Positions 9,617 through 18,506 of a stretch of DNA of 57,842 bases are shown here, piece after piece. The notes under the pieces are model-generated. The model saw only the letters and a program-made list of their open reading frames with translations. It was not told the DNA's origin and did no database searches. The first letter of the stretch is position 1, and each line of letters begins with the position of its first letter. This DNA is from an uncultured cyanobacterium (GTDB lineage: Bacteria; Cyanobacteriota; Vampirovibrionia; Vampirovibrionales; JAGQHJ01): contig CALAJO010000088.1 of NCBI GenBank assembly GCA_937922745.1, positions 1 to 57,842 of the forward strand, in the 5' to 3' direction. The position numbers and the translations under genes were made by a program.

Positions 9617-10330
9617 ATGACAAACACCGTCGTTAAACCCGATTACGTTCTGCCCCCATTTTCCGGCAAGAAGCCCTCCCAACTGGTCATCCTCCTCCAT
9701 GGCGTCGGCGCCAATGGCGAGGATTTGTTATCCCTGGCGTACAGTTGGCAGCCCCTCCTGCCGGATGCGGAGTTTATTTCCCCCAATGCGCCGTTTGCAT
9801 TCGAAGGCGGGCGCTACGGCGACATTGACGCCTACGAGTGGTTCAGCCTCAACGATATTACGCTGGAGAACCGCGAAGAACGGGTTCGGGCAGTTGCCCC
9901 GCTGCTGGATCAATTTATTGACGAAGCGCTGGCAAAACGCGGCTTGACGGATGATCAACTGGCCCTGGTCGGATTCTCACAGGGGACGATTATGTCGCTT
10001 TATACCAGCATCCGGCGGGCCAGGCCCTGTGCCGGTGTGTTGGGTTATTCCGGCCGGTTTGCGGACGCGGCCCACTTGGCGGATGAGATCCGCTCTCGCC
10101 CGCGGATATTTTTGCTCCATGGCACTGCCGATTCCGTGATCCCGGTTTCCGAGATGCATGAGGCCGAAACCATCCTCAAGGCCTACGATATTCCCGTGAT
10201 CACCAAAGCATTCCCGGGGTTGCCGCACTCGATTAACGAAGAAGGCATCGTCCTCGGCGGGCAGTTCTTAGCGTTCTGCCTGAAGAACACGCAAAGCGCG
10301 TTAAGCGAATTTTCGGCGCGCCCGGTTTAA
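9617..10330 (+). CDS. Alpha/beta-hydrolase, phospholipase/carboxylesterase family (YpfH-like)
   Basis: 237 residues from the ATG at 9617 (weak AGGA seven to ten bases upstream); a longer open frame upstream overlaps the HIT gene and was rejected. The fold shows the family's HGVGANGEDL oxyanion segment (28-37), nucleophile GFSQGT (S121), acid D172 in GTADSVIP and H204 in GLPHS. It is a cytoplasmic serine esterase, with short acyl esters or lysophospholipids as likely substrates. A TATGAT box at 9581-9586 may serve as its -10. It is convergent with the DEAD-box helicase, six bases apart. Confidence 0.85.
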   Translation: MTNTVVKPDYVLPPFSGKKPSQLVILLHGVGANGEDLLSLAYSWQPLLPDAEFISPNAPFAFEGGRYGDIDAYEWFSLNDITLENREERVRAVAPLLDQFIDEALAKRGLTDDQLALVGFSQGTIMSLYTSIRRARPCAGVLGYSGRFADAAHLADEIRSRPRIFLLHGTADSVIPVSEMHEAETILKAYDIPVITKAFPGLPHSINEEGIVLGGQFLAFCLKNTQSALSEFSARPV

Positions 10331-10335
10331 CGTCC

Positions 10336-11556
10336 TTATAACGCTTGCTGGGAAGGCTTGGGTTTTCTTCTGCGGCGAGGCTTGTGAAGCTTCACAGGCG
10401 CCTTATCCGTGGGCTTGCCGGCCGGTGGCGGGCCTCCCTGGATTCCCGGCAGGGTTTCCTTGACAATCGTGTGCTGGCGCTGGAGCTGCTTGAGCATTTT
10501 GAACTGATGTCCTGCCACCAGGGAGAAAGCCTGGCCGGTTTGCCCGGCGCGCCCCGTACGGCCGATACGATGGGTATAGCTCTCCTCATCCAGCGGCAAG
10601 TCGTAATTAATAACCGCCTGCACATTGCGCACATCAATCCCGCGCGCGGCGACATCGGTTGCAACCAGGATTTCAATCTGCCCTTTGCGGAACTTGGATA
10701 AAATCCGCTCGCGAATATTTTGCAACTTTCCACCGTGGAGGCCGTCTACGGCAATCCCGGCCTTGTGCAAGGCTTGCACCAGCGAATCGACCTGATGCTT
10801 GGTGTTGCAAAAAACCAGGGCCAGCTTTAAATCATATTGTTGAATCAATTGAATGAGCGCCTGCGGCTTCTGCTTCTGGAAGACCTCAACATAAGTCTGG
10901 CTAATCTGGGCGACACTGACAGGTTCCGGCTCAATGCGCACCCACTCCGGATTATCCTGGTAAAGTTTGGTCAGCGCCATAATAGCCGGCGGCATCGTGG
11001 CGGAGAAAAAGACCGTTTGACGGGGTGACGGCAGGAAGTCGAAAATCTTCTCAATATCATCCCGAAAGCCCATGTTGAGCATTTCGTCCGCTTCGTCCAG
11101 CACCACGGTTTTCAGCGAATTCAGGTGGAAGGTGCCTCGCCACAGGAAATCCAGCATGCGCCCCGGCGTGCCGATAATAATCTGGGGAAGGTTTTGCAGC
11201 GCCAACTGCTGGCGTTCAATGGGCTCGCCGCCAAACACACACACAATGGACAAATTGGGTTTGTACTTCCCGAATTTGCGGAACTCATCGGCCACCTGCA
11301 AGGCCAGCTCCCGTGTGGGGCAAACCACCACCGCCTGGATTTCCGGCAGGCTGGTATCCACTTTCTCCAAAATCGGGATAGCAAAGGCTGCGGTTTTTCC
11401 AGTCCCGGTCTGGGCCTGGCCAATCACATCCCGGCCTTCCACCAGGAAGGGGATGGCCTGGGCCTGGATGGCTGAAGGCGATACATAGTTCAATTTCGCC
11501 AGGGCCTTTAAAATGTCCGGACCTATGTTAAGGGATTCAAATGTTATTTCTGTCAT
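10336..11556 (-). CDS. DEAD-box ATP-dependent RNA helicase
   Basis: 406 residues with all helicase motifs in order: Q-motif region, AQTGTGKT (48-55, Walker A), PTRELA (80-85), GG and TPGR (130-133), DEAD (154-157), SAT (185-187) and HRIGRTGR (329-336). A short basic tail after ~365 (PRRRRKPKPS) probably adds RNA affinity. RhlE/CshA-type proteins unwind short RNA duplexes in ribosome assembly or RNA decay. It is a single gene with about 295 bases before the next divergent gene; a long leader is possible but no clear promoter was identified on this strand. Confidence 0.93.
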   Translation of the reverse strand: MTEITFESLNIGPDILKALAKLNYVSPSAIQAQAIPFLVEGRDVIGQAQTGTGKTAAFAIPILEKVDTSLPEIQAVVVCPTRELALQVADEFRKFGKYKPNLSIVCVFGGEPIERQQLALQNLPQIIIGTPGRMLDFLWRGTFHLNSLKTVVLDEADEMLNMGFRDDIEKIFDFLPSPRQTVFFSATMPPAIMALTKLYQDNPEWVRIEPEPVSVAQISQTYVEVFQKQKPQALIQLIQQYDLKLALVFCNTKHQVDSLVQALHKAGIAVDGLHGGKLQNIRERILSKFRKGQIEILVATDVAARGIDVRNVQAVINYDLPLDEESYTHRIGRTGRAGQTGQAFSLVAGHQFKMLKQLQRQHTIVKETLPGIQGGPPPAGKPTDKAPVKLHKPRRRRKPKPSQQAL

Positions 11557-11851
11557 GCGGTTCCAGTCTTTATGGTTTCGTGTGTGGGCTTATTTCAAGC
11601 ACTTTTGGTCACATACGAAGCGGAATTCTATGTTGTTAAAAGGACTTGATGATTTTCGACCGACCTGTTTCTGCAATCTCGTGCAACCCGGCCAGGAAAA
11701 TACTTATCCGTAGTATGACCGATTTTACAACGGATTACAACCCTGCCGCTCTTAAATCGCCTGCCGGGACATGTTCACCGGATTCGGTCTTGCAAGCGGA
11801 AACCTTCTTTCCTACTATCGGACGGAATACGTTTTTTTGAGGAGATCCGGT
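11557..11851. other. Divergent intergenic region between helicase and glyoxalase genes
   Basis: About 295 bases without a supported gene. A good promoter for the plus-strand glyoxalase is seen at 11790-11818. On the minus strand a CATAGAAT-like box occurs but without a convincing -35. No hairpin with a T-run was seen. Confidence 0.5.
11790..11818 (+). promoter_or_regulatory. Sigma70-type promoter for glyoxalase gene
   Basis: TTGCAA (11790-11795), a 17-base spacer and TACTAT (11813-11818). The predicted transcript would begin near 11825, about 27 bases before the ATG at 11852, which also has a strong GAGGAGA ribosome site. Confidence 0.6.
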
Positions 11852-12247
11852 ATGCCGCGTTTTCTGCACACCTCTATTTTCGTGAACGATATGGCCGAGT
11901 CCATTGCGTTCTACACCCAAAAACTGGGGCTTAAATTGCTGGACGGCCCGCACCATTACCCCGGCAATGCCGATATGGCATTTGTGGGCGAAAGCTGGCA
12001 AAGCTATATCGAGTTGGTGTATGACTTGGAGGATCATCCGCCGTATACGCTCGGCAACCGCTACGAGCATCTGGCAATCGAGATTGATGATGCAGATATC
12101 CAAGCTTATATTGAGCGTTTGCGTGGTTTGGGAGTGAAAATAACCCAGGAACCCAAGTTTTCCCCCGGAGGGGAGCGCGCCATCGCCTTTATTGAAGACC
12201 CCAACGGAATCCCCGTGGAAATCCTCGTTCCCCGTCCCAAACCCTAA
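11852..12247 (+). CDS. Glyoxalase I / lactoylglutathione lyase family (VOC) protein
   Basis: 131 residues, the size of bacterial GloA. Putative metal ligands fall where expected: H6 (LHTSIFV), E54 (YIELVY), H73 (YEHLAIE) and E123 (PVEILV). GloA converts the hemithioacetal of methylglyoxal and glutathione to lactoylglutathione in the cytoplasm using Ni or Zn. The ATG at 11852 is taken because GAGGAGATCCGGT precedes it and the candidate promoter is just upstream. All four ligands are kept, so an active enzyme is likely; other VOC substrates cannot be excluded. Confidence 0.88.
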   Translation: MPRFLHTSIFVNDMAESIAFYTQKLGLKLLDGPHHYPGNADMAFVGESWQSYIELVYDLEDHPPYTLGNRYEHLAIEIDDADIQAYIERLRGLGVKITQEPKFSPGGERAIAFIEDPNGIPVEILVPRPKP

Positions 12248-12282
12248 GCTGTGCAGAAAAAGGAAACAGGAGTCCAAAGCCT

Positions 12283-12456
12283 TTAAGCAATCGCCTTATG
12301 CACCGGATAGGTCACGTCCGTGCCGCCCAAAATATTGGCATAGCGTTGGGCGTCCGCTTCCAAAATAAACTGTGCTTCCTGGCCGTTCGAGCGGACGATA
12401 TACTGGCTGGCGTTACGCATCATCAGGATTTCGATATTTAAAGATTGTGCCTTCAT
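12283..12456 (-). CDS. Small conserved-looking protein of 57 residues, function unknown
   Basis: An open frame of 57 residues, starting at the ATG at 12456 and ending with TAA at 12283-12285, has a strong GGAAGGA ribosome site eight bases upstream. It begins MKAQSLNIEILMMRNASQYI and ends TYPVHKAIA. The sequence alternates hydrophobic and charged residues and predicts a strand-helix mix, with no membrane segment or cysteine. The codon pattern resembles neighbouring genes. It was found by reading the region directly. It is convergent with the glyoxalase gene. No family recognised. Confidence 0.65.
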   Translation of the reverse strand: MKAQSLNIEILMMRNASQYIVRSNGQEAQFILEADAQRYANILGGTDVTYPVHKAIA

Positions 12457-12815
12457 CAACGTCCTTCCTTCTCTCTTGTTTAGATGTGCCTTACGGAGTG
12501 CGTTCCATATCCTTACAATAAAATATATGCATTACTATATCATCTATCTATCAGTCAATATTTCTTTCGTTGTGGGTCTACGCCTCCAGATGAACCTGGT
12601 CTTACGCCATGTAGCCGACAACTCACCGTCCGCGCTGCATATCAACTGTTAAGGACTCAGCTAGAAAGAGCATGGCTTTCAACAGAATGGCACCCGAAAT
12701 AATAGGACTGGATAAAGAAAAAACAAAATCTAGGAACTCGAAAACCAGATATACCGACAAAATAACGGCAAAAAATATGAAATTGGCTTTGAATGATCGA
12801 TTTCAAAAATCAGAC
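12457..12815. other. AT-rich intergenic region
   Basis: Roughly 360 bases with no supported gene. Short open frames here lack ribosome sites and look non-coding. It probably carries the promoter of the 57-residue gene on the minus strand (TTGACT and TATAGT occur near 12540-12560 but with only 13 bases between them) and the 3' end of the flavin-reductase operon. No terminator hairpin was recognised. Confidence 0.4.
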
Positions 12816-13448
12816 TTAAACGACCGGCCGGGCCAAGTCGAAGGTATCTGTTACTCGGGCATAGCTGGTTCCGGCCAGGCGGGCTATCGGCTTCACCTTG
12901 GAGGTAATAACCCTTCCGTTCTCATACACGCCCGGTGCATAATGGATGGCCACCACGCGCCCCAAAACCAAACTGCCGGAGCCGATATGATCGCCCAGTT
13001 CCACCACTTGATGCAATACACACTCCATCTGGATAGGAGATTCCGCAACACGCGGCGGCTTCACCTTCTCGCTGGGCAGCGGGGTTAACCCGGCGGCTTT
13101 GAACTCATCCACGTCGGCAGGGTATTCGCCGGAAGTAAGGTTCATCGGCTCGGCAATCTCCTCGGACACCACATTGACGACGAACTCCCCGACGGCTTCG
13201 ATATTTCGCAGCGTATCCTTCTTCTCCCCGTCAACACTGCGACGCATCGGGGCAAAACAGACGATGAGCGGCGTGGAGCATACCCCGGTAAAAAAGCTGT
13301 ACGGGGCCAGGTTCAATATCCCATCGGCGCTGATGGAAGAGACAAAGGCAATCGGGCGCGGCAGGATGCTGCCAATCAGCAACTTGTAACGCTCCTGGTT
13401 GGTCAGGGTATCCGGGTCGATATGCACCATCTCGGCTGTCTGGTTCAT
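12816..13448 (-). CDS. Flavin reductase-like / FMN-binding split-barrel protein
   Basis: 210 residues with the flavin-reductase-like domain of the DIM6/NTAB group: an LIGSILPRPIAFVSSIS N-terminal strand, NLAPYSFFTGV FMN-contact segment and VNVVSEEIAEPMN further on. Such proteins bind FMN and often supply reduced flavin to oxygenases or act on aromatic substrates. It is the third gene of a minus-strand operon, three bases after the homogentisate dioxygenase stop, so a link to aromatic breakdown is likely but its exact reaction is not known. Confidence 0.85.
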   Translation of the reverse strand: MNQTAEMVHIDPDTLTNQERYKLLIGSILPRPIAFVSSISADGILNLAPYSFFTGVCSTPLIVCFAPMRRSVDGEKKDTLRNIEAVGEFVVNVVSEEIAEPMNLTSGEYPADVDEFKAAGLTPLPSEKVKPPRVAESPIQMECVLHQVVELGDHIGSGSLVLGRVVAIHYAPGVYENGRVITSKVKPIARLAGTSYARVTDTFDLARPVV

Positions 13449-13451
13449 CGC

Positions 13452-14579
13452 TTATGCCTTTACTTCCTGCTGGCGGGTGGAGGGCTCCTGCCAGCTCTGC
13501 CAATACTCGCCCCACTCCACTTGCAAGGCTTCCGGGGTAACGTGCAGCGGATACAGGGTATCCATCATCACGGCAATCTCGTGGGTTTCGGTCTTGCCTT
13601 TGCTGGCTTCCACGGCCTTAGGATGCGGCCCGTGATGGATGCCTTGCGGGTGCATCGTAATCATACCGGGCTTAATCCCGTCCCGGCTAAAGAAATCACC
13701 GCTATGATAAAAGATGACTTCATCATAGTCAATGTTCCGATGATAGAAGGGCACGCGCACGGCATCAGGGTCACTTTCCAGCGGACGCGGCAGGAAGGTG
13801 CAAATGATAAAGTTACCCGCTTTAAACGTGGTATGCACGCTGGGCGGCAGATGCACACTATGGCTCATCACCGGGCGGATATCCTGGACGTTGAGCCGCC
13901 ATACGGTCAAATCCCCCTTCCAGCCGACAATATCCACCGGGTTAAAGGGATAAAAAATGGAGGAAATCTGGTTAAGGCGCTTGACGCGAATCTCCCATTC
14001 ATCTCGTTGCTCAGTCAGGGGCTCAGGCGTCGGCGTCTCAATCACAGTCTGGTCATACAAGGCATGCTGTCCCAACAAGCCACGGTCCGGCTGCTGGAAA
14101 CGGGTCTTGCTTTCAAAGACAAGGAAGAAGTTCTGCTCGGAATCCGGAATAAAGCGATAGGTTGTACCCCGGGGAGTGACCAGGTAATCGCCAGGCTTGA
14201 AGCCGATGACACCAAAGTCGGTTTCGATACGGCCTGTCCCTTCGTGGATGAAGAACAGTTCATCGGCGTCAGCATTTCGGAAATACCAGGGCATGGGCTG
14301 CCTTGGCCGAACAATCTGGAAGGTCACATCATCGTTATAAAGCAATGGTATCCGCCGGGAGAGATCCGTCAATGCGGCATCCATTTCCAGCTTGTTGCAA
14401 TCGTAGGCGTGCGGCCGGAGCGGCCCTTCAATACGAGTCCAGCCGGTTGGGGCATGCCGGTGGTACAAGTGAGAAACAGGGCCGAAGAAACCATCCCGGC
14501 CAAACTCTTCCTCGTAAAGCCCTGGGGGTATGGCCACATGCGCCTGTTTGCTGAACTGGCCCTTAGCTTGCAGGTACAT
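13452..14579 (-). CDS. hmgA: Homogentisate 1,2-dioxygenase
   Basis: 375 residues of the homogentisate dioxygenase family (bacterial short form). It opens the aromatic ring of homogentisate to maleylacetoacetate in tyrosine and phenylalanine breakdown, using Fe(II) and oxygen. The N-terminal cupin strand set carries MPWYFRNADADELFFIHEG, and the C-terminal half holds the metal/substrate region with YHRNIDYDEVIFYHSG and HPQGIHHGPHP, which supply the conserved His and Glu residues. The start overlaps the end of the upstream FAH-family gene by 17 bases, implying translational coupling. Confidence 0.9.
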   Translation of the reverse strand: MYLQAKGQFSKQAHVAIPPGLYEEEFGRDGFFGPVSHLYHRHAPTGWTRIEGPLRPHAYDCNKLEMDAALTDLSRRIPLLYNDDVTFQIVRPRQPMPWYFRNADADELFFIHEGTGRIETDFGVIGFKPGDYLVTPRGTTYRFIPDSEQNFFLVFESKTRFQQPDRGLLGQHALYDQTVIETPTPEPLTEQRDEWEIRVKRLNQISSIFYPFNPVDIVGWKGDLTVWRLNVQDIRPVMSHSVHLPPSVHTTFKAGNFIICTFLPRPLESDPDAVRVPFYHRNIDYDEVIFYHSGDFFSRDGIKPGMITMHPQGIHHGPHPKAVEASKGKTETHEIAVMMDTLYPLHVTPEALQVEWGEYWQSWQEPSTRQQEVKA

Positions 14580-15621
14580 ATTTCTTGCCCTCCGGTTCCT
14601 TCATTGTCCTTGCCCCCTGTTCGTGGCTAATAATCGGGTTACGCAGCTTGCCCAGCCCATCGATCTCCAGTTCGACCGTATCCCCAACCTGGATCCACCG
14701 ATCCAGCTCGTAGCCGCAGCCATTACCCACCGTCCCGGAGCCCAGGATATCGGATGGGTAAATGTCCTCCTCGTTGGAAACATGGGCAATCATCTGCTCC
14801 CAGGTCCAGTGTGATGTGCCGGAATTTCCATCGGACCAGACCTCGCCATTGATGCGGGCCAGCATCTTTAAGTTCCGAGGATTGGGGATTTCGTCCCGAG
14901 TCACGATATACGGGCCAACGCCCGTTGCAAAGTCCTTGCCCTTGGCCGGCCCCAGGCGGCAGATCATCTCTTCCATCTGGATGTCGCGGGCGCTGAAGTC
15001 GTTCATAATGGCAAACCCAAAGATGTAATTGCCCGCATCGGCCTCGGCAACATCCCGCCCGCGTTTGCCGATAATGCAGGCCAGCTCCAGTTCATAATCC
15101 AGCTTTTCGGTATAGCGCGGCCACACAACAGGTTCATCCGGCCCCACCAGCGAGCGGTGATTGCCCTTATAATAAACCGGCAAGCGGTACCATTGCTCGG
15201 GTATCTGCTGTCCGCGACGCTCATACCCCTTTTTCGTGTGCTGCTCAAATGCCAGAAAATCACGCAGAGAGTTGGGATTGGGTAGCGGCGTCAGCAGCTT
15301 TACCCCGCTACGATGAAACAACAGGTTCTCCCCGTTTTCCCCCTTGAAGCGAACCGCCTCCTGGAGGTTCCATTCCCCGGACACAAAGGCCATCAGCTTG
15401 CGCGCCTCGTCCAGGCTTTGCTCCCCACCTTCGATAAACTCCCGCATGGAACTGGGCGCCAGGGCATTCGCCAGCCGCTGCGGGAAGCTCTTGCCCTGCG
15501 TGTTCAGCCACCAGGCATAGGCTGCATTCAGGTCCAGGATATATTCCATCTCCGGCATTAACGCCCCCAGCCGCTGGAACCGGCCTACAGGGGTTGCAAT
15601 CTCAAATGTCACCAGCTTCAT
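14563..15621 (-). CDS. Fumarylacetoacetate hydrolase family protein
   Basis: 352 residues. The C-terminal FAH fold shows the metal-binding segment LDYELELACIIGKRGRDV and FAIMNDFSARD, then ILGSGTVGNGCG near the end. In the homogentisate pathway this enzyme hydrolyses fumarylacetoacetate to fumarate and acetoacetate; the length and operon position directly before hmgA support that role, though other FAH-family activities exist. ATG start with GGAT nine bases upstream. It is the first gene of the three-gene minus-strand operon. No maleylacetoacetate isomerase is present in the window. Confidence 0.88.
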   Translation of the reverse strand: MKLVTFEIATPVGRFQRLGALMPEMEYILDLNAAYAWWLNTQGKSFPQRLANALAPSSMREFIEGGEQSLDEARKLMAFVSGEWNLQEAVRFKGENGENLLFHRSGVKLLTPLPNPNSLRDFLAFEQHTKKGYERRGQQIPEQWYRLPVYYKGNHRSLVGPDEPVVWPRYTEKLDYELELACIIGKRGRDVAEADAGNYIFGFAIMNDFSARDIQMEEMICRLGPAKGKDFATGVGPYIVTRDEIPNPRNLKMLARINGEVWSDGNSGTSHWTWEQMIAHVSNEEDIYPSDILGSGTVGNGCGYELDRWIQVGDTVELEIDGLGKLRNPIISHEQGARTMKEPEGKKYVPAS

Positions 15622-15690
15622 CGTCGGTTTATCCTATTCCCAACAGGGCGCTGCCTCTCGTGCTTTTAGCCATCCCGTCCAAACAGCGCC

Positions 15691-15719
15691 ATTATACTGC
15701 AACCCTATCAGGGATGCAA
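15691..15719 (-). promoter_or_regulatory. Consensus promoter for FAH-hmgA operon
   Basis: Read on the minus strand: TTGCAT (15719-15714), exactly 17 bases, then a perfect TATAAT (15696-15691). Transcription would start near 15684, about 63 bases before the FAH ATG at 15621. Confidence 0.75.
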
Positions 15720-15728
15720 AAGAGGTCA

Positions 15729-15737
15729 TGCTATGAT
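15729..15737 (+). promoter_or_regulatory. Extended -10 element TGCTATGAT
   Basis: TGCTATGAT with no evident -35, matching the extended -10 class TGnTATnnT. The 15 bases ATGCTATGATGGGCA recur exactly near 39978-39992. Here it would drive rightward transcription towards the EF-hand gene with a leader of about 215 bases. Confidence 0.35.
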
Positions 15738-15959
15738 GGGCAGGATAAATTCTTCAAAGTCGATTAGGCTTGTGCAAAAAGTGTCTTCGCCTTGTCGGCA
15801 TGGCGAGGATAATTGTCAACTAATTGCCTGTTTATAAACAAAAAAGATGTTTTAATTATTTTTTAATTCTTATTAACAAATTATCAAGAGGGTTAAAAAA
15901 AACGTTTTTATATTTACAGATGGCTATGATACAGGCAAATTAGGCAGGGGGTTATTGCA

Positions 15960-17360
15960 ATGGGCAACGTAATCGACGGTTCTCGTGGTCTTTTCGACAG
16001 CAACCAGGTGGGTGGGTTTACACGCAACGCGTATCGCAATTACAACACATACCTTACGCAGCAACCCGATGAGTTGATGAACGTGACGTTCAAGTACGCG
16101 CCGAAGTCCCGGCCGGACTTCACCAGCCTGGCCGCGTTATCCAACGAAGGGTTCTTCCAATACGATATCGACGGCAGCAAGGCCCTGGAAGCCTTTGAAC
16201 TGCTCCCCACAACAGGCGAGAACCGCAAGCTCGCCGATCACATCGTAAAATACACAGATACCGATGACAGTGATTCCATTAGCCCTGGGGAAGATATGGC
16301 TTACAGCATCTTTTCCGATGCGCCCGTGGCTCTGTTAAATGCCGCTGGAACCGAAGCCGCCCGCAACGGACAGCTTTCCCAGCAAGAGCAAACCTTGTGG
16401 GATCAGCTTTCGCCACAACTGGAAAAAGTTGACTCCAACTTCGATGGCCAGATGACACCGGAGGAGCAACTGATTGCCCTGGTGGCACTGCTTGCATTGC
16501 CGCTACTGACGCAACTTATCCTGAAAGAATTGAACAACCAACTGAACCTTGACCAGCAGTATGAGACTTATCAAAACCAGCTGCCGGAGATTACGCCTCA
16601 GCAGGCACAGCAACAACAAGGCACGCAAGGCGCTGGCGGCAGTCCAACCGGGAGCCAGGCAGGTCAGGCCAGTGGGGTAGGAAACCAAGCCAACCCGCAA
16701 CAGGCGATGACTTTAACCGAGCTGACTGCATTAATTGACGAGATCAGCCGTATTCTGTCCCAGCAATCGCAGGCACAACAGGGACAAGCACAGCCCCAAG
16801 CAGCCCAAGTCCGGGTAGGCGACCAGCAAGTAACCGCGCCACAGCAACAAGCCGTGCAGGGCAATGTAACCGGAAACCAGGCTATCAATAACCAAACGGC
16901 GCAAACCCAACCGGTTGACCACCAGACGGCACTGAGGCAGCTGCTTTACCCCACTAACCAGCAACAGCAGCAACCTGTGGGAAATATACAGGGCAATAAT
17001 GCGTTTGCCCAGCAGGCACAAACCCAGCAATCTCAGGCAAATCAGCAGGTTGTACAACCGGCGCAAACAACCACCAATGGCACAGCAGGCAATCAACAGG
17101 CCATTGGCGCCAATACCCAGCAAGCACAAGGCCAACAGCAAGTTGCAAACACCAATCAACAGGGACAAATGCAGCAACCTGCAACGCAACAAACCACGGC
17201 GCAGGGCTACGTTGGCCAGGGGGATCCTGGGCAGCAGACACAGCGACCCAATGGCCCGGTACGCTCAACGTTGATTGTAAGCCACGAACAAAACACTGCT
17301 AACGGCAATAGCGCGCTGCCGCGTATCAATACTCAAACCAATATTGCCAGTTCGACTTAA
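15960..17360 (+). CDS. EF-hand calcium-binding-like protein with long Gln-rich tail
   Basis: 466 residues, ATG preceded by GGGGG eight bases upstream. Three EF-hand-like loops are readable: D69-I-D71-G-S73 to E80, D100-T-D102-D-S104 to E111, and the canonical D158-S-N160-F-D162-G to E169. A hydrophobic stretch follows (171-188, LIALVALLALPLLTQLIL), possibly a membrane or packing helix. From about 195 to 440 the chain is extremely rich in Gln, Ala, Thr and Asn (QQAQQQQ, NQQQQQP), with no order expected. No signal peptide is evident at the N-terminus. It may bind Ca2+ at the cell surface or inside; the function is not known. It converges with prpC, six bases apart. Confidence 0.85.
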   Translation: MGNVIDGSRGLFDSNQVGGFTRNAYRNYNTYLTQQPDELMNVTFKYAPKSRPDFTSLAALSNEGFFQYDIDGSKALEAFELLPTTGENRKLADHIVKYTDTDDSDSISPGEDMAYSIFSDAPVALLNAAGTEAARNGQLSQQEQTLWDQLSPQLEKVDSNFDGQMTPEEQLIALVALLALPLLTQLILKELNNQLNLDQQYETYQNQLPEITPQQAQQQQGTQGAGGSPTGSQAGQASGVGNQANPQQAMTLTELTALIDEISRILSQQSQAQQGQAQPQAAQVRVGDQQVTAPQQQAVQGNVTGNQAINNQTAQTQPVDHQTALRQLLYPTNQQQQQPVGNIQGNNAFAQQAQTQQSQANQQVVQPAQTTTNGTAGNQQAIGANTQQAQGQQQVANTNQQGQMQQPATQQTTAQGYVGQGDPGQQTQRPNGPVRSTLIVSHEQNTANGNSALPRINTQTNIASST

Positions 17361-17366
17361 CAGCGC

Positions 17367-18497
17367 CTAGCGTTGTTCCAGCGGAACAAACTCCCGATGC
17401 TTCGGCCCTTCGTAAATGGACTTGGGACGAATCAGGCGATTGTTGTCCAACTGCTCGATAACATGCGCCGCCCAGCCTGCAATACGGCTTGCCGCGAACA
17501 ACGGGGTATACAGCGGAATAGGTAGGCCCATCATGTAATAGATATAGGAAGTGGGGAAGTCGACGTTGGGATAGATATTTTTCTCTCTCAGCATCACTTC
17601 TTCCACTTTATTGGCAATATCGCACCACTTGCGATCACCCAGGGTCTGGCAAAGCTCTTCACCCATCGCTTTAAGCAGCGGGGCACGGGTATCGCCCTTT
17701 TTGTAAACGCGGTGGCCAAAGCCCATAATCTTGCGCTTCTCGGTCAAGGCGTCCATAACCCAAGGCTCGGCATTGGCTTCGCTGCCAATTTCCAGCAGCA
17801 TCTTCATAGCTTCCTCGTTGGCGCCGCCGTGCAGGGAACCCTTCAACGTCCCGATGGCCGCCGTAATCGCCGAGTGCATGTCGGACCAGGTGGAACTGGT
17901 GACGCGTGACGAGAAGGTCGAGGCATTAAAGCCATGCTCGGCGTAAAGGGTCATCGTGGTGTCGAAGACACGCGCCGTATAATCGTCCGGCTTTTCACCG
18001 TTCAGCATGTACATAAAGTTTCGTGAGTGGGTCAGTGATGGATCCGGCGCAATGGGTTCCTGGCCGTTAAAAATGCGATAGGCATAGGTAATAATCGTGG
18101 GAATTTTGGCAATCAGGCGGATGGCTTTCTCCACATTTGCGTCGTGGGTCATCTCCTGGGCTTGCGGGTCGAAGTGGGACAGCATGGACACGCCGGTGCG
18201 CAGGACGTCCATGTAATTGCTATCCTTGGGAAGCTGTCGCAGCATACTCACGACAGGCTCGGGCAGATCCCGCTGGGAGTTGATTTTCTGCTGAAAATCC
18301 TGAAGCTGGGCCTTGGTGGGCAGATCATCGTGCAGGAGCAGGTAAGCCACTTCCTCGTACAAGGTGTTGCGCGCGAGATCCCGAATCTCATACCCCCGGT
18401 AAATCAGGCTGTCGATATCCGGGTTAACCTGGGAAATCTTGCTGACGCCTGCAACAACGCCTTCCAGGCCGGGACTGTATGTTTGTGTGGCTTCCAT
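17367..18497 (-). CDS. prpC: 2-methylcitrate synthase / citrate synthase
   Basis: 376 residues of the short (type I) citrate synthase group. The catalytic triad is intact: H223 in GSLHGGANEEA, H262 in GFGHRVYKKGDTRA and D313 in NVDFPTS. The enzyme condenses propionyl-CoA (or acetyl-CoA) with oxaloacetate. Its place as last gene of prpD-prpB-prpC argues for 2-methylcitrate synthase; sequence alone does not fully separate it from citrate synthase. GAGGT lies seven bases before the ATG, and nine bases separate it from prpB. Confidence 0.9.
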   Translation of the reverse strand: MEATQTYSPGLEGVVAGVSKISQVNPDIDSLIYRGYEIRDLARNTLYEEVAYLLLHDDLPTKAQLQDFQQKINSQRDLPEPVVSMLRQLPKDSNYMDVLRTGVSMLSHFDPQAQEMTHDANVEKAIRLIAKIPTIITYAYRIFNGQEPIAPDPSLTHSRNFMYMLNGEKPDDYTARVFDTTMTLYAEHGFNASTFSSRVTSSTWSDMHSAITAAIGTLKGSLHGGANEEAMKMLLEIGSEANAEPWVMDALTEKRKIMGFGHRVYKKGDTRAPLLKAMGEELCQTLGDRKWCDIANKVEEVMLREKNIYPNVDFPTSYIYYMMGLPIPLYTPLFAASRIAGWAAHVIEQLDNNRLIRPKSIYEGPKHREFVPLEQR

Positions 18498-18506
18498 TAG
18501 TTCACC

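Larger units (their letters stand above)
15622..15959. other. Divergent AT-rich regulatory region
   Basis: About 338 bases without a gene between the homogentisate operon (minus) and the EF-hand gene (plus). It contains a consensus minus-strand promoter (15691-15719), an extended -10 on the plus strand (15729-15737) and a second plus-strand TATGAT box (15925-15930) close to the EF-hand gene, preceded by a long A/T-rich tract. Confidence 0.6.

Noticed and set aside
12484-13088. Plus-strand open frames in the AT-rich gap and opposite the flavin reductase
   Set aside because: No ribosome sites, no family resemblance, partly antisense to a clear gene.
13422-14630. Open frame of 402 codons on the plus strand
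   Set aside because: Lies wholly opposite hmgA and its neighbours, which have clear family motifs; no ribosome site.
16560-17260. CAG/CAA-rich DNA as tandem repeat array
   Set aside because: No fixed repeat unit; explained by the Gln-rich protein sequence.
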